Part shown: positions 1-8,924 of the stretch, piece after piece
How the letters are laid out: each line of letters starts with the position of its first letter
Numbering within the stretch: position 1 is the stretch's first letter
Assembly (NCBI RefSeq): GCF_018424685.1
Contig: NZ_QTKX01000001.1
Coordinates: 1,984,001-2,048,000 of the forward strand
From: Mesobacillus boroniphilus
GTDB lineage: Bacteria; Bacillota; Bacilli; Bacillales; Cytobacillaceae
Length of the DNA stretch: 64,000 nucleotides
Direction of reading: 5' to 3'
Notes under the pieces: generated by a model
What the model was told of the DNA's origin: nothing
Database searches by the model: none
Seen by the model: the letters and a program-made list of their open reading frames with translations, nothing else
Made by a program: the position numbers and the translations under genes

Positions 1-989
1 GCGACCAAAAATGCGACAAGGATTATAATCGGCGTGTAATATTTGGCGAAGCGGTCAACGAAAGCTTGGGAAGGAGCCTTTTCCGCCTGTGCCTCTTCGA
101 CAAGGTGAATGATTTTCGCGATCGTGGTGTCATCGACCAATTTAGTGATTTTCACCTCGATGAGGCCTTCCCCATTCAACGTGCCAGCAAACACCTCATC
201 ACCTACATTTTTATCAGCTGGTACAGACTCCCCTGTAATTGCCGCCTGGTTTACAGATGAGAATCCAACAACTACTTCCCCATCCATGGCAATTTTCTCG
301 CCTGGTTTTACAATCATGATATCTCCGACTACTATTTCATTTACATTAATGCTGTATTCCCTGCCTTTTCGGCGGACCAGCGCTTCTTTTGGTGCGATAT
401 CCATTAACGAACGAATCGAGGCTCTTGCCTTATCCATTGAATATCTCTCAAGCACTTCACTAATCGCAAACAAAATAACAACGACGGCACCTTCGCTCCA
501 TTCTCCAATGATGGCAGCACCGATGATGGCAACAGTCATCAGTGCCCTCATGTCAAAATCGAGCTTGAGAAGATTCTTTATCCCACTCTTAAATAGGGAG
601 TAGCCACCTACTATAATGGCTCCTAAAAATAATAAGATGGACGGCAAACTTTCTTCACCATAATTAAACTGGAAAAAATACGCGGCAATGATCATAACTA
701 AGCTGACCAGTACCGTAGAGTTTTCCTGCCAGAACGGTTTCTTTTTTTCGGGGATAATCTCTGCTTTATCCGGGTATAACCGCAGGTTCTCAAATGCACC
801 AGCTTGCTCCAGTTCTTCAATGGAGGCTTTACCGAAAACAGTCAGCTTGGAAGCGCCAAAATTAACTTTTGCATCAAAAACACCATCCAGGTGTTTTACG
901 TTCGTTTCGAACTTTCCGGCACAGCTAGCTCAGGTGAAGCCCTGTACCCGGTATATTGTTTTCTCACCAGATTGCGCTGCTTCAGTCAT
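1..989 (-). CDS. cadA: CadA-like heavy-metal P1B-type ATPase, 5' part, with in-frame TGA at codon 20
   Basis: The minus strand from the ATG at 989-987 reads as one continuous frame to the window edge, interrupted only by a TGA at 932-930. The product has an N-terminal HMA metal-binding domain (residues about 10-75), then transmembrane helices and the actuator domain with the TGES motif as ITGES, as in Zn/Cd/Pb-exporting P1B ATPases. The phosphorylation domain lies beyond the window. The TGA sits in G-F-T-(TGA)-A-S-C-A, exactly where the first Cys of the CxxC metal ligand pair is expected, and the rest of the frame shows no decay. The ATG overlaps the end of cadC by 8 nt, so the two genes form a metal-regulated operon. 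The TGA may be a nonsense mutation, a sequencing error, or a recoded Cys/Sec codon. Family assignment is firm; whether it makes a full protein is open. Confidence 0.88.
930..932 (-). other. in-frame TGA replacing the first Cys of the HMA CxxC motif
   Basis: Codon 20 of cadA is TGA, preceded by Gly-Phe-Thr and followed by Ala-Ser-Cys-Ala. Family members carry Cys here (GxTCxxCA). A UxxC arrangement is what a selenocysteine substitution would give; a single TGC or TGT to TGA change would look the same. Two short hairpins follow in the mRNA, at 912-900 (stem GTTCG/CGAAC) and 897-877 (stem AAAACACC/GGTGTTTT). Confidence 0.85.
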
Positions 990-1365
990 TCAAATCCATC
1001 TCCTTTTGATGTTCAAACGCTAAGTGAATCAATTGCTTCACATGGTCATCCACAAGTGAATAATAAACAAGCTTCCCTTCCTTGCGGTATTTAGCGAGCC
1101 CAAGATTTTTCAACAGCCTCAGATGGTGTGAAGCAGTTGCAGTGGACGAGTTTACGACCGCTGCTACATCACAAACACAAAGCTCTTTGCCTACATATAG
1201 TGAGTATGCGATTTTAATCCTTGTTTCATCTGATAAAGCTTTGAATATTTTTGCTGCTTCAGATGTATTTTGTTCCTTTAACTCAGCAGCTACCTGTTCA
1301 ACTTTATCATCATGGACGCAATTGACCTGACAGACATCCTGCTCCTTCAACGCTCTCACCCTCAT
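982..1365 (-). CDS. cadC: CadC/SmtB-type ArsR-family metal-sensing repressor
   Basis: A winged-helix ArsR-family repressor of 127 residues. The metal-site signature ELCVCD is at residues 61-66, and an N-terminal Cys pair (C12, C16) matches the extra ligands of CadC that sense Cd/Pb/Zn. The recognition helix is around residues 73-86, and the C-terminal D-x-H ... H...EH pattern resembles the alpha-5 zinc site of SmtB/CzrA. It is the first gene of the cadC-cadA operon and overlaps cadA by 8 nt. Two TCAAA(C/T)-type dyads lie directly upstream and are the likely operator. The ATG at 1365 abuts the first dyad; a TTG at 1350 with GAGGGTGAG in front is an alternative start that still keeps both N-terminal cysteines. 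Confidence 0.93.
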   Translation of the reverse strand: MRVRALKEQDVCQVNCVHDDKVEQVAAELKEQNTSEAAKIFKALSDETRIKIAYSLYVGKELCVCDVAAVVNSSTATASHHLRLLKNLGLAKYRKEGKLVYYSLVDDHVKQLIHLAFEHQKEMDLND

Positions 1366-1408
1366 TCAAATGTTCATTTGACTATATCATATTCAAACAA
1401 CCGTTTGA
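1366..1408 (-). promoter_or_regulatory. CadC operator/promoter region with two dyads
   Basis: Two inverted repeats lie immediately upstream of cadC: TCAAATG-TT-CATTTGA at 1366-1381 (perfect 7-2-7) and TCAAAC-AACC-GTTTGA at 1393-1408. They resemble each other and the imperfect palindromes bound by CadC/CzrA repressors, so autoregulation by metal-free repressor is inferred. Confidence 0.7.
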
Positions 1409-1422
1409 TTGTCAAACAAAAA

Positions 1423-1450
1423 TAAAAAACCAGGATATCTCCCGGTTTTA
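1423..1450 (-). terminator. Rho-independent terminator after the 4-TM protein gene
   Basis: The stem AACCGGG/CCTGGTT (one mismatch), followed on the minus strand by a T run, lies just past the stop codon at 1455. Confidence 0.65.
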
Positions 1451-1454
1451 AAGC

Positions 1455-1844
1455 TTAGGCTATTTCCTCGTTCTGGCGGTCGGCAACCTTTTTAAAGTAA
1501 AATCCTAATTTCACAAGACCAACTGCAATCAAAGAAAAAATCATATTAAAGAAAACGGCAAATATCGCAAGGTCCATCACTTCAAAGATGACTGCATAAA
1601 ATAATCCGGCTAAGCCAAATAGTGAGATCGTGATGAGAAAATGCATCCTTGGAAAAAGAAAGGTGATGATTCCACTAAACAACAGAACAAGTGAACCCAT
1701 GATAAATAAATGAAGACCGAATAAAAGCAAAAACTCCAAAATAATTCCCCCAGTATTCGTGTTGTCGTTTTGATAGAAATGGTTCCACCACTTTCCAATT
1801 CCCTCTGGGTTCCTTTTTAAACTGAAAAATCTAAATTCGGTCAT
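1455..1844 (-). CDS. small integral membrane protein of unknown function
   Basis: I do not recognise this 129-residue protein. It has a short hydrophilic N-terminus with Trp-Trp (about residue 18), then about four hydrophobic segments, and a charged C-terminus ending RQNEEIA. The start is taken at the ATG at 1844, which overlaps the end of the phosphatase gene by 14 nt; a longer reading from 1898 would run far into that gene. The overlap implies translational coupling to the phosphatase gene. No catalytic motif is visible. Confidence 0.7.
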   Translation of the reverse strand: MTEFRFFSLKRNPEGIGKWWNHFYQNDNTNTGGIILEFLLLFGLHLFIMGSLVLLFSGIITFLFPRMHFLITISLFGLAGLFYAVIFEVMDLAIFAVFFNMIFSLIAVGLVKLGFYFKKVADRQNEEIA

Positions 1845-2379
1845 CCCATATTCGATTAAGCATCGTTTCTTCGCTGGAAACGACGAGTTCGAATACATCC
1901 GGATTTGTCATTTCCATAAGGCAGTCGTATCCGAAGCTTTCATTGAAATACCTCATAAGCAATGTAGTCATGTTACCATGGCTCACTAGTAAAATGTGGT
2001 CATGTTCTGAACATAATAAATCCTCAATCAATGTTTTGGCGCGATTCATCGCAGCTGAATGGGATTCTCCTCCTTCAAATACAAGCTTAAAATCCTCAAA
2101 GCTTTGCTTTAGCTTATCACGCCAGTCCTCAAAATTGACCGTGCTCAGCACTCTTTCTCCGAGTCTGTCATCTTCAAGAACTCTTATTCTCCTTGAATCA
2201 GAAAGAGGTTTAATTGTATCGATAGCTCTTTTAAAAGGGCTCGAATAGATGATATCTATCTCTTTTTGCTTGAAAAAGTCAACTAGTGCCAGTGCCTGTT
2301 TCCTGCCCTGTTCAGTTAGAGGAGAGTCTTCAGGCTGGCCAGCCGCACTTGCATGACGTACAAGATAAATAGTTTTCAA
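1831..2379 (-). CDS. histidine phosphatase (phosphoglycerate mutase-like) family protein
   Basis: A 182-residue member of the histidine phosphatase clan. The N-terminal LVRHASAAG carries the phospho-accepting His of the RHG-type motif at residue 9, and the second catalytic His is in the VSHGN motif at about residue 134. Short members of this type (SixA- or CobC-like) act on phosphoproteins or small phosphoesters; the substrate cannot be read from sequence. The start is a TTG at 2379 preceded by AAGGGGTG. It lies between rnz and a small membrane protein gene, all in the same direction. Confidence 0.85.
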   Translation of the reverse strand: MKTIYLVRHASAAGQPEDSPLTEQGRKQALALVDFFKQKEIDIIYSSPFKRAIDTIKPLSDSRRIRVLEDDRLGERVLSTVNFEDWRDKLKQSFEDFKLVFEGGESHSAAMNRAKTLIEDLLCSEHDHILLVSHGNMTTLLMRYFNESFGYDCLMEMTNPDVFELVVSSEETMLNRIWDDRI

Positions 2380-2396
2380 TCATAACACCCCTTTAT

Positions 2397-3326
2397 TCAT
2401 TCGTAATCATAAGGAACGGTGATTTCCATAAAATCTTCTGAGACAACCGTATTGGCAAACACAGTTCGTGCTTCCGCTTCAAGTTCCTTCCAGTCATTGC
2501 GGTCATACCTGGAGCTAATATGGGTTAGGCACAGCTTTTTTACATCCGCTCTCAGAGCTGTTTCTGCTGCCTGCAGAGTGGTCGAATGGAAATACTCATA
2601 AGCAAGTGTGTCTTCATCTGCTGCAAAAGTCGCTTCATGGACGAGAAGATCTGCATTTTGGGCAAGCAATTGGGCATTTGCACAAACCCTTGTGTCACCC
2701 AAAATCGTGATAACCCTCCCCTTTTGCGGTGGACCGACAAATTCATCAGGATCGATGACCGTTCCGTCGTCCAATATGACTTCTTCTCCATTCTTGATTT
2801 TCCTGTAGTCAGGACCCGGTTTTACCCCTGCGGCTTGAAGCTTGTCGGCAAGAAGAGTCCCGGGTCGATCCTTTTCCTTTACCCTATATCCATACGAAGG
2901 AATTCCATGCTCCAGCAGTTTTGCTTCAACGATAAACTGCTCATCTTCAAAAATGACACCTTCCTCCAGCTCGACGATTTCAATCGGATATTTTAAGTAG
3001 GATTTACTAATTTTCAAAGATACCTCAATATACTCTTTAATCCCGGGAGGGCCGTACACGGTAACCATTGACTCCCCTCCCTGGAAGGAACGGCTTGATA
3101 GCAATCCAGGCAGCCCATATATATGGTCTCCGTGCAGGTGGGTAATGAAGATTTTTTCAATCCTGCGTGGCTTTATGCTTGTATGTAAAATTTGATGTTG
3201 AGTTGCTTCTCCACAGTCAAACAGCCAAACAGCGCCCCGCTCCTCCAGCAATTTCAATGCGATTGAGGTCACATTCCTCAGCTTGGCTGGGACACCCGCA
3301 CCTGTTCCAAGAAAAAAAACATCCAT
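2397..3326 (-). CDS. rnz: ribonuclease Z
   Basis: A 309-residue metallo-beta-lactamase-fold endonuclease that removes the 3' trailer from CCA-less tRNA precursors. The zinc motif HLHGDH is at residues 63-68, with further ligands in the GDTRVC, VHEATF and LTHISSRYD segments. Length and motif order match bacterial RNase Z (B. subtilis YqjK). It is the tRNase of the rnz-zwf-gndA neighbourhood and is divergent from zwf, with about 260 bp between the two genes. ATG start at 3326. Confidence 0.96.
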   Translation of the reverse strand: MDVFFLGTGAGVPAKLRNVTSIALKLLEERGAVWLFDCGEATQHQILHTSIKPRRIEKIFITHLHGDHIYGLPGLLSSRSFQGGESMVTVYGPPGIKEYIEVSLKISKSYLKYPIEIVELEEGVIFEDEQFIVEAKLLEHGIPSYGYRVKEKDRPGTLLADKLQAAGVKPGPDYRKIKNGEEVILDDGTVIDPDEFVGPPQKGRVITILGDTRVCANAQLLAQNADLLVHEATFAADEDTLAYEYFHSTTLQAAETALRADVKKLCLTHISSRYDRNDWKELEAEARTVFANTVVSEDFMEITVPYDYE

Positions 3327-3584
3327 AATCCTGACATCCTCCCGTACAAAATACCTGCAATCCTTACAGGCATGTTCATTATTCCTTTCAATATATCACA
3401 ACAGGCATTATTCATCTAAACCAAACGCTGGATTTAACCCATAAGGGGATAGTTCCAATCAATTGGAAGAAAACTAAGTATAGCTTAAACAGTTGCTAAT
3501 TGTTCTCGAAAGGGATAAAATTTTGTATTTGTAGAGTGTTTTTTATACATACTTTTAAATTCACATAAAGAGAGGTTCTATATT

Positions 3585-5084
3585 GTGGCACAAACCGAAA
3601 AACCAACAGCTTTAATCATGATCTTCGGGGCTACGGGAGACCTGGCAAACCGTAAGTTATTTCCTTCCCTCTTTAATTTATTTGAAAAAGGAAAACTGGA
3701 CAAATTTGCGGTAGTTGGCGTTGCACGCCGTACACTTTCCAATGAAGAATTCCAGCGGAAGGTAAAAGAATCTGTGAAGGAAAATGGGGAGACAGGTGCA
3801 GACATTGACGAGTTCGTCTCCAAGTTTTATTATCATTCCCATGACGTAACTGATTCAAGTTCTTATCTCGCGCTAGGAAAGCTTGCGGAAGAATTGGACA
3901 ACCACTATGGACTTAATGGCAATAGAATTTTCTACCTGGCAATGGCTCCAGAATTCTTTGGAACAATTGCTGAGCATTTAAAGAAAGATAAGCTTACTGA
4001 CGTATCTGGATTTAAGCGCCTTGTCATTGAAAAGCCATTTGGACATGATCTTGAGTCTGCCAAAGTGTTGAACAAGCAAATTCGGAAAGCTTTTTCTGAA
4101 GATGAAATCTATCGGATTGACCATTATCTTGGCAAGGAAATGGTTCAAAACATTGAGGTAATCCGTTTCGCGAATGCGATGTTCGAACCACTCTGGAATA
4201 ACCGGTACATTTCCAATATCCAGGTGACATCAAGCGAAACGCTTGGAGTCGAAGAACGCGGACGATATTACGAGAAAAGCGGCGCTCTGCGCGATATGGT
4301 CCAGAATCATATGCTGCAAATGGTTTCTTTGCTTGCGATGGAACCGCCAATCAAGCTGACTACTGATGAAATCCGTTCGGAAAAAGTAAGAGTATTCCGT
4401 GCTCTCCGACCTGTAAAAGGCGAGGAAGTCACCGAATATTTTGTTCGCGGCCAATATGATAAAGGCGTCATGAATGAAACAGACGTCCCAGCATACCGCC
4501 AGGAGGAAATGGTCGACTCTGAATCCAATACTGAAACATATGTTGCAGGCAAACTGATGATCGATAACTTTCGCTGGGCTGGAGTTCCATTTTACATCCG
4601 TACAGGAAAAAGGATGATGGCAAAGTCGACAAAGATCGTAATCCAATTCAAAGATATCCCGATGAATTTGTATTACCAGCCGGAAAAGACGGTCAATCCA
4701 AACCTTTTGGTCATCCACATCCAACCAGAAGAAGGCATCACACTGCACCTTAACGCCAAAAAATCCGGCCAGGGTACAGAAGCTACACCTGTAAAACTGA
4801 ATTACGCCAATAAAGGAATTGAAGGACTTAACACTCCTGAAGCATACGAAAAGATTCTTTACGATTCATTGCGCGGCGACGCAACGAATTTTACACATTG
4901 GGATGAAGTCGCATTGTCATGGAGCTTTGTTGATAATATTTCAGCTGTATGGGAAAGCACAAAAGAACCAAGCTTCCCTAACTACGCATCAGGTTCTATG
5001 GGCCCTGACGCAGCAGACAAATTGCTAGAGAAAGATGGATTCTTCTGGTGGCCAATCACTGAAATTGATGTAGAAAAATGCTAA
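3585..5084 (+). CDS. zwf: glucose-6-phosphate 1-dehydrogenase
   Basis: Catalyses NADP-dependent oxidation of glucose 6-phosphate to 6-phosphogluconolactone, the entry step of the oxidative pentose phosphate pathway. The 499-residue protein has the nucleotide-binding GATGDLA at residues 15-21, EKPFG at 149-153 and the substrate-binding RIDHYLGKE at 177-185. The start is GTG at 3585 behind AGAGAGG. Its pathway partner gndA lies 2.3 kb downstream on the opposite strand. A strong terminator follows 11 nt after the stop. Confidence 0.97.
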   Translation: MAQTEKPTALIMIFGATGDLANRKLFPSLFNLFEKGKLDKFAVVGVARRTLSNEEFQRKVKESVKENGETGADIDEFVSKFYYHSHDVTDSSSYLALGKLAEELDNHYGLNGNRIFYLAMAPEFFGTIAEHLKKDKLTDVSGFKRLVIEKPFGHDLESAKVLNKQIRKAFSEDEIYRIDHYLGKEMVQNIEVIRFANAMFEPLWNNRYISNIQVTSSETLGVEERGRYYEKSGALRDMVQNHMLQMVSLLAMEPPIKLTTDEIRSEKVRVFRALRPVKGEEVTEYFVRGQYDKGVMNETDVPAYRQEEMVDSESNTETYVAGKLMIDNFRWAGVPFYIRTGKRMMAKSTKIVIQFKDIPMNLYYQPEKTVNPNLLVIHIQPEEGITLHLNAKKSGQGTEATPVKLNYANKGIEGLNTPEAYEKILYDSLRGDATNFTHWDEVALSWSFVDNISAVWESTKEPSFPNYASGSMGPDAADKLLEKDGFFWWPITEIDVEKC

Positions 5085-5094
5085 TATAAAGTGA

Positions 5095-5127
5095 AATCCC
5101 GCCCTGGCAACAGGCGGGATTTTTTTC
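5095..5127 (+). terminator. zwf terminator
   Basis: Stem AAATCCCGCC/GGCGGGATTT with a 9-nt loop and a following T run, immediately after zwf. Confidence 0.9.
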
Positions 5128-5130
5128 TTA

Positions 5131-5179
5131 ATTCAGCACAGGCGCTTGTCGGGGCTGAACAAGGCGCTTCCGCTTCTTG
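5131..5179 (-). repeat. dispersed REP-like repeat, copy 1 (minus orientation)
   Basis: Read on the minus strand this contains AGAAGCGGAAGCGCCTTG, then CCCCGACAAGCGC. It matches the element at 48942-48990 and, in its first part, that at 61756-61797. The GCGCTT/AAGCGC cores can pair into a hairpin. Confidence 0.75.
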
Positions 5180-5184
5180 TTCGT

Positions 5185-5391
5185 TCACCCTCCGAAAAAG
5201 AAATCAAGGATATTCGATCCAGCAGATGCTTCTTTATTGTAAAACTCCGAGTATCCGCAATTCTTGCAGAAAACGACGGTGAACTGGTTATTTTGAATAT
5301 CAAACATCTTGGACAAGCCCGTTCCCGTCATTGCCACATCCTTCTGCCCTGCATTCGTACTTCCGCATTTAATACACCCATTTCCATTCAT
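5185..5391 (-). CDS. Zn-ribbon protein (DUF2082-like, predicted nucleic-acid binding)
   Basis: A 68-residue protein with two zinc knuckles: C-I-K-C near residues 6-9 and C-K-N-C near residues 42-45. This spacing and the C-terminal phenylalanine/glycine run fit the small Zn-ribbon family PF09855. The first half holds a GSTNAGQKDVAMTGTGLSK segment typical of that family. A function beyond metal-stabilised nucleic-acid or protein binding cannot be given. The gene is alone, convergent with zwf and divergent from the YwaF-like gene. Confidence 0.8.
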   Translation of the reverse strand: MNGNGCIKCGSTNAGQKDVAMTGTGLSKMFDIQNNQFTVVFCKNCGYSEFYNKEASAGSNILDFFFGG

Positions 5392-5520
5392 TTATTCCAA
5401 CTCCCTTTTTAAGCTATATTACATTTACGCATCTGGCAAAGATTGGTTTCACTTTTTTGCTTTTTCGAGCAGACCTCTGAACTGAAATGAAATAAAAACT
5501 CGTCATGCTCTTGTTTGTAC

Positions 5521-5544
5521 AAGCAGTAAAGTTTACGAAGCCTA
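5521..5544 (+). repeat. possible solo end of the MITE-like element
   Basis: AAGCAGTAAAGTTTACGAAG followed by CCTA resembles the right terminal repeat of the element at 32568-32722 (AAGCAACAAAGTTTACGAA then AGCCTTA). No partner arm is visible nearby, so this would be a relic or a chance match. Confidence 0.35.
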
Positions 5545-5606
5545 CATAAAAGAAAGCTAAAAGGGATAACTTATGTTTGTTCTATTTTCAGACTAGAGGT
5601 GGAAAC

Positions 5607-6341
5607 ATGGAGTGGTTTGGTCACGGCAATAAAGCTTTCGATTTCGATATGTTTTCTGCGAGTCATTATGCGATACTGTCTATCTTTGTTTTGGTTAATA
5701 CTATCATTTTTACTTATCGAAAGAAATTAAGTGATAAAAGATGGAGGAAAGCGGAGCTGGGAACAGCCCTGTCATTAATCTTGATTGAGATCACCAATCA
5801 TATATGGATGTACAAGCATGCTGTCTGGAAATTAGGTCGGTCGATGCCCCTGGAATTATGTAATATAGGTCTCCTGCTCGCGATTGGTTTATTACTAACC
5901 AGGAAAAAAATATTATTTGAGCTTTTATTTTTCATTGCTTTATTAGGGGCAACACAAGCCATCATCACACCTGCATTAACCTATGATTTTCCCCATTTCC
6001 GCTTTTTCCACTTTTTCTATGCCCATCTGATGATTGTGTGGGTAACCCTTTATTTCTTATGGGCAAAAGGGTATTACCCAACATTCAGTTCTGTTATAAA
6101 AGTTGTTCTATTTATCAATCTGCTATTGCCTGCGATCCTGTTCATTAATAAGATAGCTGACGGAAACTATTGGTTTTTACGCCATAAACCCAAAAGTCCA
6201 AGCTTCATGGATTTACTCGGACCTTATCCCTGGTACATTTTTTCTTTAGAAAGTTTATTGGTCTTTTTATGTTTAATTGTATGGCTCTGTTTGCGGAGTA
6301 GGCTAAAAAGAGAAGAAAACACTTCTTATTCTGAGTCTTGA
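5607..6341 (+). CDS. YwaF/TIGR02206-like integral membrane protein
   Basis: A 244-residue membrane protein with about seven hydrophobic segments. The conserved features I see are an N-terminal MEWFGHG...FDMFSASHY, an internal MPLELCNIG, and FPHFRFFHFFYAHLMI, all hallmarks of the TIGR02206 (YwaF) family of unknown function. The ATG at 5607 with AGAGGTGG in front is chosen over an upstream in-frame codon at 5577. It sits alone between the Zn-ribbon and esterase genes, and its stop is about 95 nt from the esterase terminator. Confidence 0.85.
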   Translation: MEWFGHGNKAFDFDMFSASHYAILSIFVLVNTIIFTYRKKLSDKRWRKAELGTALSLILIEITNHIWMYKHAVWKLGRSMPLELCNIGLLLAIGLLLTRKKILFELLFFIALLGATQAIITPALTYDFPHFRFFHFFYAHLMIVWVTLYFLWAKGYYPTFSSVIKVVLFINLLLPAILFINKIADGNYWFLRHKPKSPSFMDLLGPYPWYIFSLESLLVFLCLIVWLCLRSRLKREENTSYSES

Positions 6342-6435
6342 TTACAGAAATTTTTCGGGGACATGTCCAGGCATTTTTACGAGGAGATTTCTGACTCGAT
6401 TTGCATTAACATTTTTTATGAAAAAGGCAACGAAA

Positions 6436-6477
6436 TAAAAAAGCTTGTGATAGAAAAAAGTACTTTCTCCACAAGCT
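6436..6477 (-). terminator. esterase terminator
   Basis: Stem AGCTTGTG/CACAAGCT followed by TTTTTTA on the minus strand, 20 nt beyond the esterase stop. Confidence 0.8.
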
Positions 6478-6497
6478 GGAAGACATTCACTTATCTT

Positions 6498-7241
6498 TTA
6501 AAGTATTTTTTTGATGAACTCAAGCGTTTTATCAATTATGATTTTCTGGTCGTTGTCCAGGGTAGCTACATGGTAACTTTCTTTCATATGATGAATTTCC
6601 TTTGTTTCAGAGCTGATATGATCAAAAATAGTTTGCGAATTATCAGGCGGGACAACATGGTCATCGTCTGAAACAAAAATTAAGGCTGGACAAGAAACCT
6701 TCGACAGATCTTCTTTTACTACTTTCATAAAGGGCAATATTTCTTTAATGGATTGAACCGGAGTTTTTTCGTATGCAAGCTCCGTTACTCCCAGCTTCTT
6801 GATGTCGGAACCGATAGCATCCAGGAACCTTGTCCCTTCTAGCTGGAGGACAGGCTTCATTGCCGGTATGTCAATAGCCGCATTAATCAGGACAATCCCC
6901 CTGACCTCAGGATATTTTTCAGCCATATACAAGGTCAGCGTTCCGCCCATTGACAGGCCTGTTACAAAAATCGTATCACACCGTTCTTTTAACCACTGGA
7001 ACCCTTCTTCTACCGACGCAACCCAATCCTGATAGGTTGTTTGTTCCAGGTCTTCATAATGTGTGCCATGACCTTTCAATCGAGGGCCGCAAACTGTGTA
7101 TCCTTGAGCAGCATATGCCTCACCCAATGGCCTCATACTCTGTGTAGAGCCTGTAAAACCATGCGACACCAATATACCTACAGAGTTTCCTTCATAAAAA
7201 AACGGTTCTGCTCCTTCAAGCACTTGATAACTTTCTGCCAT
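6498..7241 (-). CDS. alpha/beta-hydrolase carboxylesterase (Est30-like)
   Basis: A 247-residue serine hydrolase. The nucleophile elbow is G-L-S-M-G-G (Ser about residue 92), the oxyanion region SHGFTGSTQSM is near residue 26, the acid is in SDDDHVVPP, and the catalytic His is in YHVATLDND near the C-terminus. The length and the GLSMGG elbow fit the Est30/YvaK carboxylesterases, which hydrolyse short- to medium-chain esters; monoacylglycerol lipase activity is possible. The ATG at 7241 follows GGAGGG and is preferred to the TTG at 7256 which overlaps that ribosome-binding site. Monocistronic. Confidence 0.88.
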   Translation of the reverse strand: MAESYQVLEGAEPFFYEGNSVGILVSHGFTGSTQSMRPLGEAYAAQGYTVCGPRLKGHGTHYEDLEQTTYQDWVASVEEGFQWLKERCDTIFVTGLSMGGTLTLYMAEKYPEVRGIVLINAAIDIPAMKPVLQLEGTRFLDAIGSDIKKLGVTELAYEKTPVQSIKEILPFMKVVKEDLSKVSCPALIFVSDDDHVVPPDNSQTIFDHISSETKEIHHMKESYHVATLDNDQKIIIDKTLEFIKKIL

Positions 7242-7343
7242 ACTCAATCCCTCCAACCTTTAATATCACTTAAGGTTTTCGACCACCCTTTTTGGAAACC
7301 CTGCATGCTTTTTTAATAATCTTCAATTTCCTCTATATAAAAG

Positions 7344-7375
7344 CAAAAACACAGCGAAACACGAAGTCCGCTGTG
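7344..7375 (-). terminator. gndA terminator
   Basis: Stem CACAGCG/CGCTGTG and T run on the minus strand, directly beyond gndA. Confidence 0.8.
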
Positions 7376-7383
7376 CTGCTTTC

Positions 7384-8793
7384 TTATTCCATCCACTCAG
7401 TGTGGAAGATTCCTTCTTTATCGATGCGCTGATAAGTATGGGCGCCGAAATAATCGCGCTGGGCCTGAATCAGGTTGGCCGGCAAAGTTTCTGTTCTATA
7501 GCTGTCAAAGTATGAAAGTGCAGCCGAGAAGCTTGGCACTGGAATACCGTTCATGACCGCAGCTGAAATAATTTCCCGTAATGACTGCTGGTAACTTTCT
7601 GCGATTTCCTTGAAATATGGATCGAGCAGCAGGTTTTTCAGTGCCGGATCGCGGTCATATGCTTCCTTGATTTTTTGAAGGAACTGAGCTCTGATAATGC
7701 AGCCTCCACGGAAGATCATCGCGATATCGCCATAATTTAAATCCCAGCCATATTCTTCGGATGCAGCTCTCATTTGCGCGAAGCCTTGTGCGTAAGAACA
7801 AATTTTACTCAAATAAAGCGCCTTGCGGATTGACTCAATGAATGCCTCACGGTCACCATTAAATGGCGTTGCTTCCGGGCCAGAGAGTACTTTGCTGGCT
7901 TCCACACGCTCTTGCTTCATTGCGGAGATAAAGCGGGCAAATACCGATTCTGTGATGATTGGCAGCGGCACTCCAAGATCGAGCGCACTCTGGCTTGTCC
8001 ATTTTCCAGTACCTTTTTGGCCAGCGGTATCAAGAATCATATCGACAAGTGGTTTGCCTGTCTCATCATCCTTCTTTGTAAAAATATCAGCCGTTATTTC
8101 GATCAAATAGCTATCAAGCTCACCTTTGTTCCATTCGGCAAACACTTCATGCAGCTCTTCAGCACTTAATCCAAGAACATGCTTCAGCATAAAATAGGAT
8201 TCAGAAATTAGCTGCATGTCACCGTATTCGATTCCGTTGTGTACCATTTTCACATAATGTCCTGCACCATCCGGGCCAATGTAAGTGGTGCAAGCTTCAC
8301 CATTAACCTTAGCAGCGATATCTTGGAAAATTGGTGCTACCAGGTCATACGCTTCTTTTTGTCCGCCAGGCATGATAGAAGGTCCGTGAAGCGCGCCTTC
8401 CTCCCCGCCCGATACACCTGTACCGATGAAGTGAAGACCAAGCTCGCTCAATTCCTGGTTTCGGCGCTGGGTATCTGCAAAATATGTATTACCGCCGTCA
8501 ATGATGATATCGCCCTTTTCCAGATGAGGCTTTAATTGCTCGATTGTCGCGTCCGTCGCTGCGCCAGCTTTGACCATCAGCAGGATCTTCCGCGGTTTTT
8601 CAAGCGATTGAACAAATTCCTCAATAGAATAAGTTCCGACGATCTTCTTCCCCTTTGTTTCCTCAAGCATTTCATCCGTCTTTTCTCTTGAGCGGTTATA
8701 TACTGATACAGAATAACCTCTGCTTTCGATATTCATTGCCAGGTTTTTTCCCATGACAGCGAGACCAATGACACCGATTTGCTGTTTTGACAT
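7384..8793 (-). CDS. gndA: 6-phosphogluconate dehydrogenase, decarboxylating
   Basis: Converts 6-phosphogluconate to ribulose 5-phosphate and CO2 with reduction of NADP. The 469-residue protein opens with the Rossmann motif [14 protein letters not shown], has VSGGEEGA near residue 128, and a catalytic [13 protein letters not shown] segment near residue 183. The C-terminal all-helical domain is complete, ending in HTEWME. Length equals the usual 468-470. It acts downstream of zwf in the oxidative pentose phosphate pathway, and has its own terminator. Confidence 0.97.
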   Translation of the reverse strand: MSKQQIGVIGLAVMGKNLAMNIESRGYSVSVYNRSREKTDEMLEETKGKKIVGTYSIEEFVQSLEKPRKILLMVKAGAATDATIEQLKPHLEKGDIIIDGGNTYFADTQRRNQELSELGLHFIGTGVSGGEEGALHGPSIMPGGQKEAYDLVAPIFQDIAAKVNGEACTTYIGPDGAGHYVKMVHNGIEYGDMQLISESYFMLKHVLGLSAEELHEVFAEWNKGELDSYLIEITADIFTKKDDETGKPLVDMILDTAGQKGTGKWTSQSALDLGVPLPIITESVFARFISAMKQERVEASKVLSGPEATPFNGDREAFIESIRKALYLSKICSYAQGFAQMRAASEEYGWDLNYGDIAMIFRGGCIIRAQFLQKIKEAYDRDPALKNLLLDPYFKEIAESYQQSLREIISAAVMNGIPVPSFSAALSYFDSYRTETLPANLIQAQRDYFGAHTYQRIDKEGIFHTEWME

Positions 8794-8924
8794 ATTTCTG
8801 CTCCTCCTTTATAGAACTGTTTTATCAAATCATACACACTAATTTAACAAGGTATATATGAGGTTGCAAACAATCTGGTTTGTTCCACTTGATTTTGACT
8901 TAACCTAATAACGATAAACGTCCA

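Noticed and set aside
109..603. 164-residue plus-strand frame
   Set aside because: It is antisense to the cadA frame, which has clear P-type ATPase motifs.
6363..6671. 102-residue plus-strand frame
   Set aside because: It overlaps the esterase terminator and the esterase C-terminus on the other strand and resembles no family.
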